Source: Suttonella sp. R2A3 (lineage in GTDB: Bacteria > Pseudomonadota > Gammaproteobacteria > Cardiobacteriales > Cardiobacteriaceae). From it: a DNA stretch of 64,000 nt. Made by a program: the position numbers and the translations under genes. Every line of letters begins with the position of its first letter. Within the stretch, counting starts at the first letter, position 1. Of this stretch, positions 45,076-54,459 are shown piece by piece. The stretch lies in the NCBI RefSeq assembly GCF_021513215.1, contig NZ_CP090975.1, positions 1,582,001-1,646,000 on the forward strand, written 5' to 3'. Below the pieces are notes generated by a model. That model was not told the DNA's origin, made no database searches, and worked only from the letters and a program-made list of their open reading frames with translations.

Positions 45076-45465
45076 ATGTTATCTGATCCAGTTGCAGATA
45101 TGTTAACGCGCATCCGCAATGCGCAGCGTATCGGCCGTTCACTGGTTACTATGCCTGCCTCTAAGCACAAAGCAGCGATTGCTCAAGTGTTGCAAGATGA
45201 AGGCTATATCCAGTCGTTTGAAGTTAAAGGCGATGAAAAGCCTGAGTTAACCGTTCACTTGAAATATCATCAAGGTGAGCCGGTCATCGAATTAATTAAG
45301 CGCGTGAGTCGTCCTGGTTTGCGTATTTTTAAAGGTAAAGATGAGCTGCCACGTGTGCAGGGTGGTTTGGGCGTTGCGATTGTTTCAACGTCTAAAGGCG
45401 TCATGAGCGACCACAAAGCACGCGAACAAGGTATCGGCGGCGAAATTCTTTGCTACGTCGCTTAA
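45076..45465 (+). CDS. rpsH: Small ribosomal subunit protein uS8
   Basis: A 129-residue 16S-rRNA-binding protein, beginning [16 protein letters not shown] and ending with [22 protein letters not shown], both diagnostic. In E. coli S8 also represses the spc operon. Here it is the first gene after a strong promoter, not preceded by rpsN. AAGAGGAA lies upstream of the ATG. Confidence 0.98.
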   Translation: MLSDPVADMLTRIRNAQRIGRSLVTMPASKHKAAIAQVLQDEGYIQSFEVKGDEKPELTVHLKYHQGEPVIELIKRVSRPGLRIFKGKDELPRVQGGLGVAIVSTSKGVMSDHKAREQGIGGEILCYVA

Positions 45466-45475
45466 GGAGGTAAGT

Positions 45476-46009
45476 ATGTCACGTATAGGTAAACAACCAG
45501 TACAGCTGCCTTCAGGCGTTAATGTTGCGATTAATGGCAGCGAAGTTAAGGTTAAAGGCGCTAAAGGCGAGTTGAACCTTAACTTGCACCCGTATATTAC
45601 GGCAGAAGAAAACGACGGCGTGATTAACGTCAAGCCGGTTAAAGAAACCACTGATCATTGGGCGATGTGTGGCACGATGCGCACCTTAGTCAACAATATG
45701 GTGATCGGGGTTAGCGAAGGTTTTGAAAAGAAATTGCAATTGGTCGGTGTCGGTTATCGTGCACAAGTTCAAGGCAATAAGCTTAACCTGGCGTTGGGTT
45801 TCTCGCATCCTGTTGAATATGCGATCCCACAAGGCATCACAATTGAAGCGCCAAGCGCAACAGAATTGTTGGTTAAAGGTTCAGACAAGCAGCTTGTTGG
45901 CGAAGTCGCGGCGAAAATCCGTGCTTATCGTCCACCAGAGCCTTATAAAGGCAAGGGTGTGCGCTATGCAGATGAGCGCGTTGTGATGAAAGAAGCGAAG
46001 AAAAAATAA
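45476..46009 (+). CDS. rplF: Large ribosomal subunit protein uL6
   Basis: A 177-residue protein beginning SRIGKQPVQLPSGV, with the C-terminal PPEPYKGKGVRYADERV signature. It lies 10 bases after rpsH with a GGAGG site. Confidence 0.98.
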   Translation: MSRIGKQPVQLPSGVNVAINGSEVKVKGAKGELNLNLHPYITAEENDGVINVKPVKETTDHWAMCGTMRTLVNNMVIGVSEGFEKKLQLVGVGYRAQVQGNKLNLALGFSHPVEYAIPQGITIEAPSATELLVKGSDKQLVGEVAAKIRAYRPPEPYKGKGVRYADERVVMKEAKKK

Positions 46010-46021
46010 CGGGGTGAGATC

Positions 46022-46378
46022 ATGAATCAAAAGAAAATTAATCGCATCCGCCGTGGTAAACGTACCCGCGCTAAAATCCGCGAAATGGGTAAGCCAAGTT
46101 TGGTGGTAAATAAAACCCCGCGTCACATGTACGCGCAAATCATTAGCGGCAGCGGTGATAAAGTGTTGGCGAGTGCGTCAACGGTACAAGCCGGATTACG
46201 TGAAGGCTTAAAAAGCACTGGTAACGTCGAAGCAGCAGCAAAAGTTGGTGCCGCAATCGGTGAGCAGGCTAAGTCTTTAGGCCTTGAAGACATTGCTTTT
46301 GACCGCAGTGGCTTCCGTTATCACGGTCGCGTGAAAGCATTAGCAGATGCTGCACGTGAAGCCGGATTGAAGTTTTAA
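46022..46378 (+). CDS. rplR: Large ribosomal subunit protein uL18
   Basis: A 118-residue 5S-rRNA-binding protein with [12 protein letters not shown] near the N-terminus and [24 protein letters not shown] at the C-terminus (given as two parts of the usual L18 end). It follows rplF after 12 bases. Confidence 0.97.
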   Translation: MNQKKINRIRRGKRTRAKIREMGKPSLVVNKTPRHMYAQIISGSGDKVLASASTVQAGLREGLKSTGNVEAAAKVGAAIGEQAKSLGLEDIAFDRSGFRYHGRVKALADAAREAGLKF

Positions 46379-46387
46379 GGGGGAGTT

Positions 46388-46903
46388 ATGGCGCAACAAA
46401 GAGAACGTCAACAAGACAGCGAATTTCTCGAGAAATTAGTCGCGGTTAACCGCGTCACGAAAGTGGTTAAAGGTGGCCGTCAGTTTGCCTTTACCGCATT
46501 AGTCGTGGTTGGTGATGGTCAAGGCCGTGTTGGCTATGGCTATGGCAAAGCGAAAGAAGTACCTGTGGCGATTCAAAAAGCCATGGATCAAGCGAAAAAA
46601 GGCTTGGTACGTATTGATTTGCACAAAGATACCTTGCAGCATCCGCTGGTTGGTAAGCACGGTGCGGCGAAAGTATACATGCAGCCTGCCTCTGAAGGTA
46701 CCGGTGTGATCGCTGGTGGTGCGATGCGTGCAGTATTTGAAGTGGCTGGTGTGAAGGATGTTTTGGCAAAATGTATGGGCACACGTAATCCAGGTAACGT
46801 GGTACGTGCAACCATTAACGGTTTGCAGAATATGAAGAGCCCGCAGCAAATCGCCGCTAAGCGTGGTAAATCAGTTCAAGAGGTGCTCGCAAATGTCGAA
46901 TAA
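46388..46903 (+). CDS. rpsE: Small ribosomal subunit protein uS5
   Basis: A 171-residue protein with the S5 N-terminal motif [20 protein letters not shown] and [14 protein letters not shown], important for decoding fidelity. Its 3' end overlaps the rpmD start. Confidence 0.98.
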   Translation: MAQQRERQQDSEFLEKLVAVNRVTKVVKGGRQFAFTALVVVGDGQGRVGYGYGKAKEVPVAIQKAMDQAKKGLVRIDLHKDTLQHPLVGKHGAAKVYMQPASEGTGVIAGGAMRAVFEVAGVKDVLAKCMGTRNPGNVVRATINGLQNMKSPQQIAAKRGKSVQEVLANVE

Positions 46904-47078
46904 ACAATTACGGGTCACGCTGGTTAAAAGCAAGCATGGCCGTTTGGAAAATCATAAGCAATGCGTTGCTGGATTGGGCTTGCGTCGCATGCATCAATCA
47001 CGCATCGTACTCGATACACCGGAGAACCGAGGCATGATTAATAAAGTGTCTTATCTCCTTAAAGTTGAAGAGGTGTAA
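46893..47078 (+). CDS. rpmD: Large ribosomal subunit protein uL30
   Basis: A 61-residue protein: [12 protein letters not shown] and [17 protein letters not shown] are typical of L30. The ATG at 46893 overlaps the rpsE stop and follows GAGGTG. Confidence 0.96.
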   Translation: MSNKQLRVTLVKSKHGRLENHKQCVAGLGLRRMHQSRIVLDTPENRGMINKVSYLLKVEEV

Positions 47079-47081
47079 GTC

Positions 47082-47519
47082 ATGCAATTAAATGAATTGA
47101 AACCTGCAGAAGGTTCGCGTCCATCAGCAAAACGCTTAGGTCGTGGTATCGGTTCTGGCTTAGGTAAAACCAGTGGTAAAGGCCATAAAGGGCAAAAAGC
47201 GCGTTCTGGCGGTTATCACAAGGTTGGGTTTGAAGGCGGTCAGATGCCTTTGCAACGTCGTTTGCCTAAGCGTGGCTTCCGTAGTCGCAGCAAAACCAAT
47301 ATCGCTCAGTTGCGCACCGAGCAGTTGAACAAGCTTGCTGGTGATGAAGTGATCACTTTAGATGTGCTCAAGCAGCAAGGCTTGGTTCCAGTACACACAC
47401 TGGGTGCTAAAGTCTTTTTGCAAGGCGATGTGACTGCAGCGGTTAAGCTGCAAGGCATCGGCGTGAGCAAAGGTGCGCGGGCGGCGATTGAAGCTGCCGG
47501 TGGTTCGATCGAAGAGTAA
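47082..47519 (+). CDS. rplO: Large ribosomal subunit protein uL15
   Basis: A 145-residue protein with the glycine-rich N-terminal signature [19 protein letters not shown] and [18 protein letters not shown]. It starts three bases after rpmD, before secY as usual. Confidence 0.98.
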   Translation: MQLNELKPAEGSRPSAKRLGRGIGSGLGKTSGKGHKGQKARSGGYHKVGFEGGQMPLQRRLPKRGFRSRSKTNIAQLRTEQLNKLAGDEVITLDVLKQQGLVPVHTLGAKVFLQGDVTAAVKLQGIGVSKGARAAIEAAGGSIEE

Positions 47520-47533
47520 GAAGGGGTCGCATT

Positions 47534-48856
47534 ATGGCAAAGAAGCCAACGGCAAATCCGTATAAAGAGTTAACCTCGCGTCTGTGGTATCTCGTGCTTG
47601 CACTGATTATTTATCGTGTGGGTGCGCATATTCCGGTGCCTGGTGTGGATCTTGACCGTATTCGCCAGATGTTTGAGCAGGGGGAGGGTTCGATCTTCCA
47701 GTTGTTCAATATGTTCTCTGGTGGGGCTTTGAGTAATGCATCGTTGCTTGCCCTTGGGGTGGCGCCTTACATTTCGGCATCGATTGTTATGCAGTTGATG
47801 TCGCATATGTATGGCCCACTTAAGGAATTGCGTCAGCAAGGCAGTACTGGGCAGAAGAAAATCACCCAGTACACCCGCTACCTCACCTTGGCGCTCGCCT
47901 TGGTGCAAGGATTCGCGATTAGCCGTACCGTGATGGCGCAAGGGATGTCGCTGATGAGCGGTCCCGGCTTCTTGCTGGTTGGAACGATTGCTTTGGCAGC
48001 CGGTGCGCTATTTATGATGTGGCTTGGTGAACAAATCACTGAACGCGGCATTGGCAACGGCATTTCGATGCTGATCTTTGCGGGTATCGCGGTGAATATG
48101 CCAGCGGGTATCGGTAGCCTGATCGCACAAACCAAAGAGAACGATCAATATGCTCAGTTCTTTTTGATTATGTTGGTGATTATTGGTTTGTTTGCGTTGA
48201 TTGTGGTGGTAGAACGCGCGCAGCGTCGTATCGCTATCCACTATTCAAACCGCCGTGGTAATCAACAAGCGATGGGCCAGCGCTCGCATTTGCCGTTAAA
48301 GGTCAATATGGGTGGCGTTATCCCGGCGATCTTCGCCTCAGCGATCATTACCTTGTTGGTTTCGGGCTTTTCGTTTTTGGGTAATATGCAAAGCACCGCT
48401 GGTCGCTACCTTTCTGATTTGATTGGTGCGTTTCAGCCAGGCAGCTGGTTATACATTGCAACCTTTAGTTTGTTGATCATTTTGTTCTCGTTTTTCTACA
48501 CTGCGATGATGTTTGAAAACCGCGAACTGGCTGATAACCTGAAAAAGTCTAATGGCTTTATTCAAGGCTTCCGCCCAGGTCGTCAAACGGCTGACTACAT
48601 CGATATGATCCAAGAGCGTTTAACGCTGGTTGGTGCAATCTATGTTGCCTTTGTCTGTGTGTTGCCATCGATTATGAACTTAGGGTCCGCGCAAGGGCAA
48701 ATTATGTTCCTCTTCGGCGGGACATCTTTGTTGATCGCAGTGGTTGTGGCGATGGATTTCGTCTCACAAGTGCAATCGCATGTGATGTCTAAGCAATATG
48801 AATCGCTGATGAAAAAAGCAAATTTATCTGGTTTTGGCGGGCAATATCGCCGCTAA
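47534..48856 (+). CDS. secY: Protein translocase subunit SecY
   Basis: The channel subunit of the Sec translocon, 440 residues with ten membrane segments. It has the plug-region signature GVAPYISASIVMQL and cytoplasmic loop motif GNGISMLIFAGI. The product inserts membrane proteins and exports Sec substrates, including several predicted in this window (AauB, OpgG, the Sel1 proteins). Confidence 0.98.
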   Translation: MAKKPTANPYKELTSRLWYLVLALIIYRVGAHIPVPGVDLDRIRQMFEQGEGSIFQLFNMFSGGALSNASLLALGVAPYISASIVMQLMSHMYGPLKELRQQGSTGQKKITQYTRYLTLALALVQGFAISRTVMAQGMSLMSGPGFLLVGTIALAAGALFMMWLGEQITERGIGNGISMLIFAGIAVNMPAGIGSLIAQTKENDQYAQFFLIMLVIIGLFALIVVVERAQRRIAIHYSNRRGNQQAMGQRSHLPLKVNMGGVIPAIFASAIITLLVSGFSFLGNMQSTAGRYLSDLIGAFQPGSWLYIATFSLLIILFSFFYTAMMFENRELADNLKKSNGFIQGFRPGRQTADYIDMIQERLTLVGAIYVAFVCVLPSIMNLGSAQGQIMFLFGGTSLLIAVVVAMDFVSQVQSHVMSKQYESLMKKANLSGFGGQYRR

Positions 48857-48874
48857 ACCGTTTAGGAGTAAAAC

Positions 48875-48988
48875 ATGAAAGTAAGTGCTTCAGTTAAAAA
48901 AATGTGCCGTCACTGTCGAGTGATTCGTCGTAACGGTAGTGTACGTATTATTTGTTCTGATAAGCGTCACAAGCAGCGTCAGGGTTAA
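48875..48988 (+). CDS. rpmJ: Large ribosomal subunit protein bL36
   Basis: A 37-residue protein starting [19 protein letters not shown]. The zinc-binding set Cys11, Cys14, Cys27 and His32 is complete, the zinc-containing form of bL36. It lies 18 bases after secY behind AGGAG and closes the spc block. Confidence 0.95.
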   Translation: MKVSASVKKMCRHCRVIRRNGSVRIICSDKRHKQRQG

Positions 48989-49007
48989 TCCTCTGACGCG
49001 GCTGTTT

Positions 49008-49049
49008 GTAAGGTTTGTTTCCTTAAACACTTAAGTAAACAAACCTTAC
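49008..49049 (+). other. Long perfect hairpin between rpmJ and rpsM
   Basis: A 13-pair arm (49008-49020 with 49037-49049), one mismatch, then five more pairs (CTTAA/TTAAG) around an ACAC loop. No T run follows on either strand, so it is not a standard terminator; it could be an RNase III site, attenuator or transcript-end stabiliser. Confidence 0.75.
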
Positions 49050-49161
49050 CGCTAAAACCGCTCGATCTTCAGAGTCTTTGTCGCGAACTGGCCTAGAGCT
49101 AAAAACGAATAAAAACCTCTGAACAGAAAAAAGATGGTTTAGCACTAAGGTGTGGAAGTGT

Positions 49162-49190
49162 TTGACATTTCCGCGCTATTTAAGTAGAAT
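49162..49190 (+). promoter_or_regulatory. Predicted sigma70 promoter of the alpha operon
   Basis: TTGACA (49162-49167) and TAGAAT (49185-49190) with a 17-base spacer. The transcript would begin near 49197, leaving only about 23 bases before rpsM. Confidence 0.7.
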
Positions 49191-49219
49191 TTCGCCCCTT
49201 TATTTTAGGAGTAAACGAC

Positions 49220-49576
49220 ATGGCTCGTATTGCTGGTATTAATGTCCCAACGCATAAACATGCGGTAGTGGCATTGACCTCTATTTATGGCGTTGGTCCT
49301 GCTCGTGCCCGCGATATTTGCGCGGCTGCCGAAGTAGAACCATCGAAAAAAATTCGCGATCTGTCGGACGCTGAAGTGGAAGCTTTGCGCTCGGCTGTTG
49401 GTGAATATCAGGTGGAAGGGGATCTGCGTCGTCAGGTTTCCATGAACATCAAACGTTTAATGGACTTAGGTTGTTTCCGTGGTCTGCGTCACCGTCGCTC
49501 TTTGCCGGTTCGTGGTCAACGTACTAAAACCAACGCACGTACCCGTAAGGGCCCACGTCGTCCAATTAAACGCTAA
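49220..49576 (+). CDS. rpsM: Small ribosomal subunit protein uS13
   Basis: A 118-residue protein with ARIAGINVP at the start and [22 protein letters not shown] at the C-terminus (overlapping the S13 signature). First gene of the alpha operon, with TAGGAG upstream of the ATG. Confidence 0.98.
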   Translation: MARIAGINVPTHKHAVVALTSIYGVGPARARDICAAAEVEPSKKIRDLSDAEVEALRSAVGEYQVEGDLRRQVSMNIKRLMDLGCFRGLRHRRSLPVRGQRTKTNARTRKGPRRPIKR

Positions 49577-49593
49577 TCTAAGAGAGAGAATTT

Positions 49594-49991
49594 ATGGCTA
49601 AGGCTGCTGGTAAACAAAAAAACGTTAGAAAAAAGCAAAGCGTGTTGTGGTGGACGCCGTTGCGCACGTCCACGCGTCATTTAACAACACAATCGTGACC
49701 ATTACTGATGGTCAGGGTAACACGCTTTCTTGGGCAACTGCCGGTGGTTCTGGTTTTCGCGGTTCAAGAAAAAGTACTCCGTTTGCAGCGCAGGTTGCAG
49801 CAGAGCGCGCTGGCACTGCCGCCAAAGAATATGGCGTGCAGAACCTTGACGTGAATATTAAAGGACCAGGACCGGGGCGTGAATCCGCTGTGCGTGCATT
49901 AAACGCAACAGGATTCAACATCCATTCAATTACGGATGTTACCCCTATCCCACATAATGGTTGTCGTCCGCCGAAAAAGCGTCGCGTGTAA
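49594..49991 (+). CDS. rpsK: Small ribosomal subunit protein uS11, frameshifted as read
   Basis: The gene starts at ATG 49594 ([14 protein letters not shown]) behind AGAGAGA, but the frame breaks after the A6 run at 49629-49634. Adding one A gives [21 protein letters not shown] and a normal 132-residue S11 ending [11 protein letters not shown]. The part from 49647 reads cleanly in one frame, but its GTG is internal, not a start. S11 is essential, so the single-base loss in a homopolymer is most simply a base-calling error. It lies between rpsM and rpsD in the alpha operon. Confidence 0.93.
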
Positions 49992-50010
49992 GGAATATTC
50001 GGAGTAATTT

Positions 50011-50631
50011 ATGGCTAGATATATTGGACCTAAGTGCCGTCTGGCGCGTCGTGAAGGCGTGGATTTAGAACTAAAATCAGGCGTTCGCCCGGTTGAATCA
50101 AAATGTAATATGAGTGCAGCGCCTGGTCAGCACGGCGCGCGTCGTACGCGTTTGTCTGACTACGGTGGTCAGTTGCGTGAAAAACAAAAGCTCAAGCGTA
50201 CCTATGGCGTACTTGAGCGTCAGTTCCGCAACTACTACAAAAAAGCAGCGAAGCAAAAAGGCTCAACGGGTGAAAACTTGCTCAAAATGCTCGAGCAGCG
50301 TTTGGACAATGTGGTTTATCGCATGGGCTACGGCGTAACGCGTGCAGAATCACGTCAGCTGGTTTCTCATGGTGCGATTGAAGTCAATGGTCAACGTGTG
50401 ACGATTGCTTCTTATCAAGTTAAAGCGGAAGATGTGGTTTCAGTGTGTGAAAAATCACGCAAACAAGTTCGCATCCAAAGCGCCTTGGAAATTGCTGCAC
50501 AACGTGGGTTTGTTGAATGGGTTGAAGTGGACACTGCAAAAATGAGCGGCGAGTTCAAGCGCGTTCCTGAGCGTATCGACTTATCTGCAGACATTAACGA
50601 ATCATTGGTGGTTGAGCTTTACTCCAAGTAA
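50011..50631 (+). CDS. rpsD: Small ribosomal subunit protein uS4
   Basis: A 206-residue primary 16S-rRNA binder. It has [16 protein letters not shown], the APGQHGAR motif and the S4 RNA-binding domain ([22 protein letters not shown]). In E. coli S4 represses the alpha operon. Starts 19 bases after rpsK. Confidence 0.98.
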   Translation: MARYIGPKCRLARREGVDLELKSGVRPVESKCNMSAAPGQHGARRTRLSDYGGQLREKQKLKRTYGVLERQFRNYYKKAAKQKGSTGENLLKMLEQRLDNVVYRMGYGVTRAESRQLVSHGAIEVNGQRVTIASYQVKAEDVVSVCEKSRKQVRIQSALEIAAQRGFVEWVEVDTAKMSGEFKRVPERIDLSADINESLVVELYSK

Positions 50632-50672
50632 GGTTTACTGGCATTAACAGCATTTACTGGAGGCGTTAGACG

Positions 50673-51632
50673 ATGGCTTTAACAGAACTTTTGACCCCGC
50701 GTATCGTACAGATCAAGGAAGTCGCGCCGAATACGTCGCGGGTTACCATGGAGCCTTTAGAGCGTGGCTTTGGCTATACGCTCGGCACGGCATTGCGCCG
50801 TGTGCTCCTGTCTTCAATCGAAGGCGCGGCAGTAACAGAGTGTGAAATCGAAGGGGTTTTACACGAATATTCCGGCATCAACGGTGTGCGTGAGGACGTC
50901 ATCGATGTGTTGCTTAATTTGAAAGGCTTAGCGCTGATTATGCACGAAGGCGAACACGCCGAAATGCGTTTGTCTGTCAACAAAGCAGGCGAAGTGAAAG
51001 CGAAAGACTTCAAAGCACCATCGAATATCGAAATCTGCAACCCTGAGCATGTCATTGCACATTTAACCAGCGATACCCCGTTTAATATGACGGTTTCGGT
51101 TGAAAAAGGCCGTGGTTATCGAGTGGTTAATTTAGAAAGCGATGAAGAAAGCAGCTCACCGAATGTATTGCGCTTGGATGCGTCTTTCTCACCGGTTAAG
51201 CGCATTGCGTTCCGCGTTGAAGCGGCCCGTGTTGAGCAGCGTACTGACCTCGATAAGTTGATTATCGACATTGAGTCAAATGGTACGCTTGATCCTGAGC
51301 AGGCTATTCGTGATGCAGCAACCATTCTGCACAAGCAGATCGAAGTATTCGTGGATCTTGAATCGACTGAGATTGAAGAGGAAGAAGCGGAAGAAATTCA
51401 GGTTGATCCGGTGTTGTTACGTCCGGTTGATGATTTGGAATTGACCGTGCGCAGCGCGAATTGCTTGAAAGCAGAGAACATCAATAACATTGGTGATTTG
51501 GTACGCCGCAGTGAAGTCGAGTTGCTGAAAACCCCGAACTTGGGTAAGAAATCACTCAACGAAATTAAAGAAGTTCTTGCCAGCCATGGTTTGGAACTGG
51601 GTATGGATATTGAACACTGGCCGGTTGACTAA
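50673..51632 (+). CDS. rpoA: RNA polymerase alpha subunit
   Basis: A 319-residue protein: N-terminal dimerisation domain (about 1-230) with [17 protein letters not shown], acidic linker ([10 protein letters not shown]) and C-terminal domain (about 250-319) that binds UP elements and activators ([14 protein letters not shown]). Located before rplQ as usual. Confidence 0.98.
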   Translation: MALTELLTPRIVQIKEVAPNTSRVTMEPLERGFGYTLGTALRRVLLSSIEGAAVTECEIEGVLHEYSGINGVREDVIDVLLNLKGLALIMHEGEHAEMRLSVNKAGEVKAKDFKAPSNIEICNPEHVIAHLTSDTPFNMTVSVEKGRGYRVVNLESDEESSSPNVLRLDASFSPVKRIAFRVEAARVEQRTDLDKLIIDIESNGTLDPEQAIRDAATILHKQIEVFVDLESTEIEEEEAEEIQVDPVLLRPVDDLELTVRSANCLKAENINNIGDLVRRSEVELLKTPNLGKKSLNEIKEVLASHGLELGMDIEHWPVD

Positions 51633-51665
51633 GCCAACTAGCGAGTAAGGATTTGGAGCAAAAAA

Positions 51666-52049
51666 ATGAGACATAAACTAGCCGGGCGTAAACTAAGCCG
51701 GACCAGCGCACACCGCAAAGCGATGTTTAAAAACATGACGGTATCGCTGATTGAACATGAATTGATTAAAACCACTTTGCCAAAAGCAAAAGATCTGCGT
51801 CGTGTGATCGAGCCAATCATCACTCACGCTAAAAACAACGACACTGTTGCAGCACGTCGTTTGGCTTTTGCGCGTTTGGGTAACCGTGATGCAGTACAAA
51901 AGTTATTCAACGAACTTGCCCCACGTTACCAAGGCCGTCCAGGCGGTTACGTTCGCATCTTAAAATGCGGCTTCCGTCCAGGGGACAACGCACCTATGGC
52001 ATACGTTGAACTCGTTGATCGTCCACAGCCAGAAGTTGAAGAAGCTTAA
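51666..52049 (+). CDS. rplQ: Large ribosomal subunit protein bL17
   Basis: A 127-residue protein starting [20 protein letters not shown], diagnostic for L17. It ends the alpha operon; a terminator follows 24 bases downstream. Confidence 0.98.
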   Translation: MRHKLAGRKLSRTSAHRKAMFKNMTVSLIEHELIKTTLPKAKDLRRVIEPIITHAKNNDTVAARRLAFARLGNRDAVQKLFNELAPRYQGRPGGYVRILKCGFRPGDNAPMAYVELVDRPQPEVEEA

Positions 52050-52073
52050 ATCTCAACCTTTGTGATGATCACT

Positions 52074-52103
52074 AAAAACCGCCACTTTGTTGGCGGTTTT
52101 TTT
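52074..52103 (+). terminator. Rho-independent terminator of the alpha operon
   Basis: An eleven-pair stem (52074-52084 with 52091-52101, CCGCCA/TGGCGG core) and a run of T residues. Confidence 0.92.
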
Positions 52104-52174
52104 ATGTTTTGCCGATCTGGCTGTGTCGCAGTAGAATAAAAGTCACGGATTTTCCCTTAGTTAAGGAACTTACG

Positions 52175-52870
52175 ATGAGACACATAAAGGCAATAGCCAT
52201 TGGTTTAGCGATGTATGTTGTGAGTATCACCGTACTGGCTGACTTCTTTTCTGAAACGAAAATCAAGGCTGAGGAAGGTAATGCGGCCGCGCAATTTAAC
52301 TTAGGCCTATTCTATGCTCAAGGTAAAGAGATCGGGCAAGACTTCGATAAAGCGCGTTACTGGTATCAAAAGGCTGCCGATCAAGGCCTGGCAGCAGCAC
52401 AAAATAATCTTGGTGGACTCTATGATCATGGCATTGGTGTTGCTCAAGATCAAAGCAAGGCGGTAGGCTTGTACACCCAGGCTGCAGAACAAGGTGATGC
52501 TCAGGCGCAATACAATCTCGCGCTGATGTATGAGCAAGGTTATGGGGTTGCGCAAGATTATAGCAAGGCCAAGTATTGGTATGAGCAATCCGCCGAACAA
52601 GGTATTGCTGAATCACTCTATAATCTTGGCGTTATCTATTACAACGGCTACGGTGTTGATCAAGATTACGCAAAAGCGTTTGAACTTTACCAACAAGCTG
52701 CAGAAAAAGGGCTGCCGGATGCGCAAAATAATTTGGCGTTGATGTATTTTGAAGGCCAAGGTGTGGCGCAGGATGTCACAAAAGCTAAGGCATGGTTTAA
52801 AAAATCGTGCGATAGTGGTGATGGGTTAGGCTGTGGTAACTATCGTATTATTGATGAAGCCGGCCTTTAA
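52175..52870 (+). CDS. Secreted Sel1-repeat protein 1
   Basis: A 231-residue protein with a Sec signal peptide (residues 1 to about 24, ending TVLA) and five full Sel1 repeats, each with AQxNLGxxYxxGxGVxQD and KAxxWYxxAAEQG. The C-terminal cap has two cysteines (SCDSGDGLGCGNYR) that could form a disulfide in the periplasm. I choose ATG 52175, which has AAGGAA upstream and a signal peptide; a longer frame from 52109 lacks both. Sel1 proteins serve as binding scaffolds. It is first of three similar adjacent genes. Confidence 0.85.
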   Translation: MRHIKAIAIGLAMYVVSITVLADFFSETKIKAEEGNAAAQFNLGLFYAQGKEIGQDFDKARYWYQKAADQGLAAAQNNLGGLYDHGIGVAQDQSKAVGLYTQAAEQGDAQAQYNLALMYEQGYGVAQDYSKAKYWYEQSAEQGIAESLYNLGVIYYNGYGVDQDYAKAFELYQQAAEKGLPDAQNNLALMYFEGQGVAQDVTKAKAWFKKSCDSGDGLGCGNYRIIDEAGL

Positions 52871-52906
52871 TGGGTGCGCGCTTACTTAACGCCTCTAGTA
52901 AACGGC

Positions 52907-52934
52907 ACTGTCGCGCATGGTGCGACAGTTTTCC
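52907..52934 (+). terminator. Hairpin terminator between Sel1 genes 1 and 2
   Basis: ACTGTCGC (52907-52914) pairs with GCGACAGT (52922-52929), followed by TTTT. The short T run suggests partial termination. Confidence 0.6.
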
Positions 52935-52952
52935 AATTTTTAGGATTGAATC

Positions 52953-53651
52953 ATGAATCAAACGATGAACAAGTGGTTTTTATCGTCTGCCTTGTGTGTT
53001 GTGCCAGCACTCAGCCACGCCGATAGCTTTTCTGAAACTAAAACCCGCGCAGAAGCAGGTGATGCGGTAGCGCAAGATGCACTCGGGACCATGTATGCTC
53101 ACGGTGATAACGTCGCGCGGGATTATGACGAGGCGTTGCGTTGGTATAAACAGGCGGTTGCGCAAGGAAATGCTAGTGCACAAAGCCATCTTGGTGATCT
53201 TTATCGCTATGGTTATGGGGTTGAGGAAGATGATCGTGAGGCCGTTCGCTGGTATCAAAAATCCGCTGATCAAGGGTATGCTGAAGGTCAACATAAGCTT
53301 GGTGTGATGTATTCCTTCGGTAGTGGTGTTGATCAGGATTATAGTGCCTCACTACTTTGGGAGACAAAAGCTGCGGAACAAGGTCATAGCGAGGCGCAAT
53401 TTAATATTGGTACCATGTATCACTATGGTGACGGGGTGGAGAAAGATTATGTGCAAGCTGTGCATTGGTATCAACAAGCAGCCGAACAAGACCACGGACC
53501 CGCGCAATATAACCTTGCATCATTGTATTACGCAGGGCAAGGCGTTGAGCAGAACGCAACGCTTGCGAAACAATGGTTAGGAAAATCGTGTGATAATGGT
53601 TTTCGCGAAGCGTGCTTTACCTACCGTCAGCTTGAAGAGCAGGGTTATTGA
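52953..53651 (+). CDS. Secreted Sel1-repeat protein 2
   Basis: A 232-residue paralogue of its neighbours, with a signal peptide ending near ALSHA (residue 23) and about five Sel1 repeats. The start of the mature part, DSFSETKTRAEAGDAVAQ, closely resembles the N-terminus of the cytosolic 13-repeat protein at 3500. The C-terminal cap SCDNGFREACFTYR keeps the cysteine pair. Partner unknown; probably periplasmic. Confidence 0.85.
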   Translation: MNQTMNKWFLSSALCVVPALSHADSFSETKTRAEAGDAVAQDALGTMYAHGDNVARDYDEALRWYKQAVAQGNASAQSHLGDLYRYGYGVEEDDREAVRWYQKSADQGYAEGQHKLGVMYSFGSGVDQDYSASLLWETKAAEQGHSEAQFNIGTMYHYGDGVEKDYVQAVHWYQQAAEQDHGPAQYNLASLYYAGQGVEQNATLAKQWLGKSCDNGFREACFTYRQLEEQGY

Positions 53652-53696
53652 TGCTCAGGGTAAAAATTGGCTTAACTACCTCCGATAAGGAAAAAT

Positions 53697-54350
53697 ATGG
53701 TACAAATTAAAAAAATAGCGGCGTTTGTCTTAATGATATGCCTTGCAGGAACGCTCTGGGCACATACCGAAGCTAGGCTTCCGATGCAAACAGATTCTGA
53801 AGAGATTCTGAGTGAGGCTGAGCTTGAGCAGATGGTCGAAGGGTTCAAAGCATTAGCTGATGAGGGACAGGCTGAAGCACAACTCAATCTCGGTTTGCTG
53901 TATGAGGTTGGTTTTGTGGTGGAACAGGATTATAGCGAAGCTGCAGACTGGTATCAAAAAGCGGCCGAGCAGGGTAATGCTGATGCGCAAAATAACCTTG
54001 GTGTGCTCTATAGCGATGGGCAGGGCGTTGAACAAGATGAAGATCATGCTGTTCGCTTGTATCAGCAAGCGGCAGAGCAAGGTCATCCTAGTGCGCAAAA
54101 TAATTTAGCGGGTATGTATTTGAGTGGTCGTGGCGTTGCACAAGACGCGCAACAAGCGGTGCAGTGGTATCAAAAAGCGGCAGAACAAAATGAGCCACAG
54201 GCGCAATTTAATTTAGCGGTGATGCTTTACCAGGGCCAAGGCGTTGAACGAGATGTTGATCAGGCGATTAAGTGGTTTGGCGAGGCGTGTCAATATGGCG
54301 ACCAAAGAGCCTGTGGCAATTACCGCCTGCTGAATAAAGAAGCTGAATAA
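53697..54350 (+). CDS. Secreted Sel1-repeat protein 3
   Basis: A 217-residue paralogue with a signal peptide ending near LWAHT (about residue 22), a short acidic segment (residues 30-52) and four to five Sel1 repeats. The terminal cap ACQYGDQRACGNYRLL keeps the cysteine pair. It starts 45 bases after the second copy, behind AAGGAAAAA. The trio probably arose by tandem duplication. Confidence 0.85.
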   Translation: MVQIKKIAAFVLMICLAGTLWAHTEARLPMQTDSEEILSEAELEQMVEGFKALADEGQAEAQLNLGLLYEVGFVVEQDYSEAADWYQKAAEQGNADAQNNLGVLYSDGQGVEQDEDHAVRLYQQAAEQGHPSAQNNLAGMYLSGRGVAQDAQQAVQWYQKAAEQNEPQAQFNLAVMLYQGQGVERDVDQAIKWFGEACQYGDQRACGNYRLLNKEAE

Positions 54351-54459
54351 AGCGACTGTCTTGTCTCGTTAATCAGGTATCAGTAAACCCAAAAAGCGGG
54401 CTATTCAGCTTGGCACGGGTGTATGATAACCCTTTGTAGGCGTGCTTTGAGGAGTGGTT

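Noticed and set aside
44847-45170. A minus-strand frame over the rpsH promoter and leader
   Set aside because: It overlaps the perfect promoter and the start of rpsH, has no recognisable domain and no ribosome site.
49647-49991. A truncated rpsK beginning at GTG
   Set aside because: The normal N-terminus and ribosome site lie at 49594 in another frame; the GTG is an internal valine codon.
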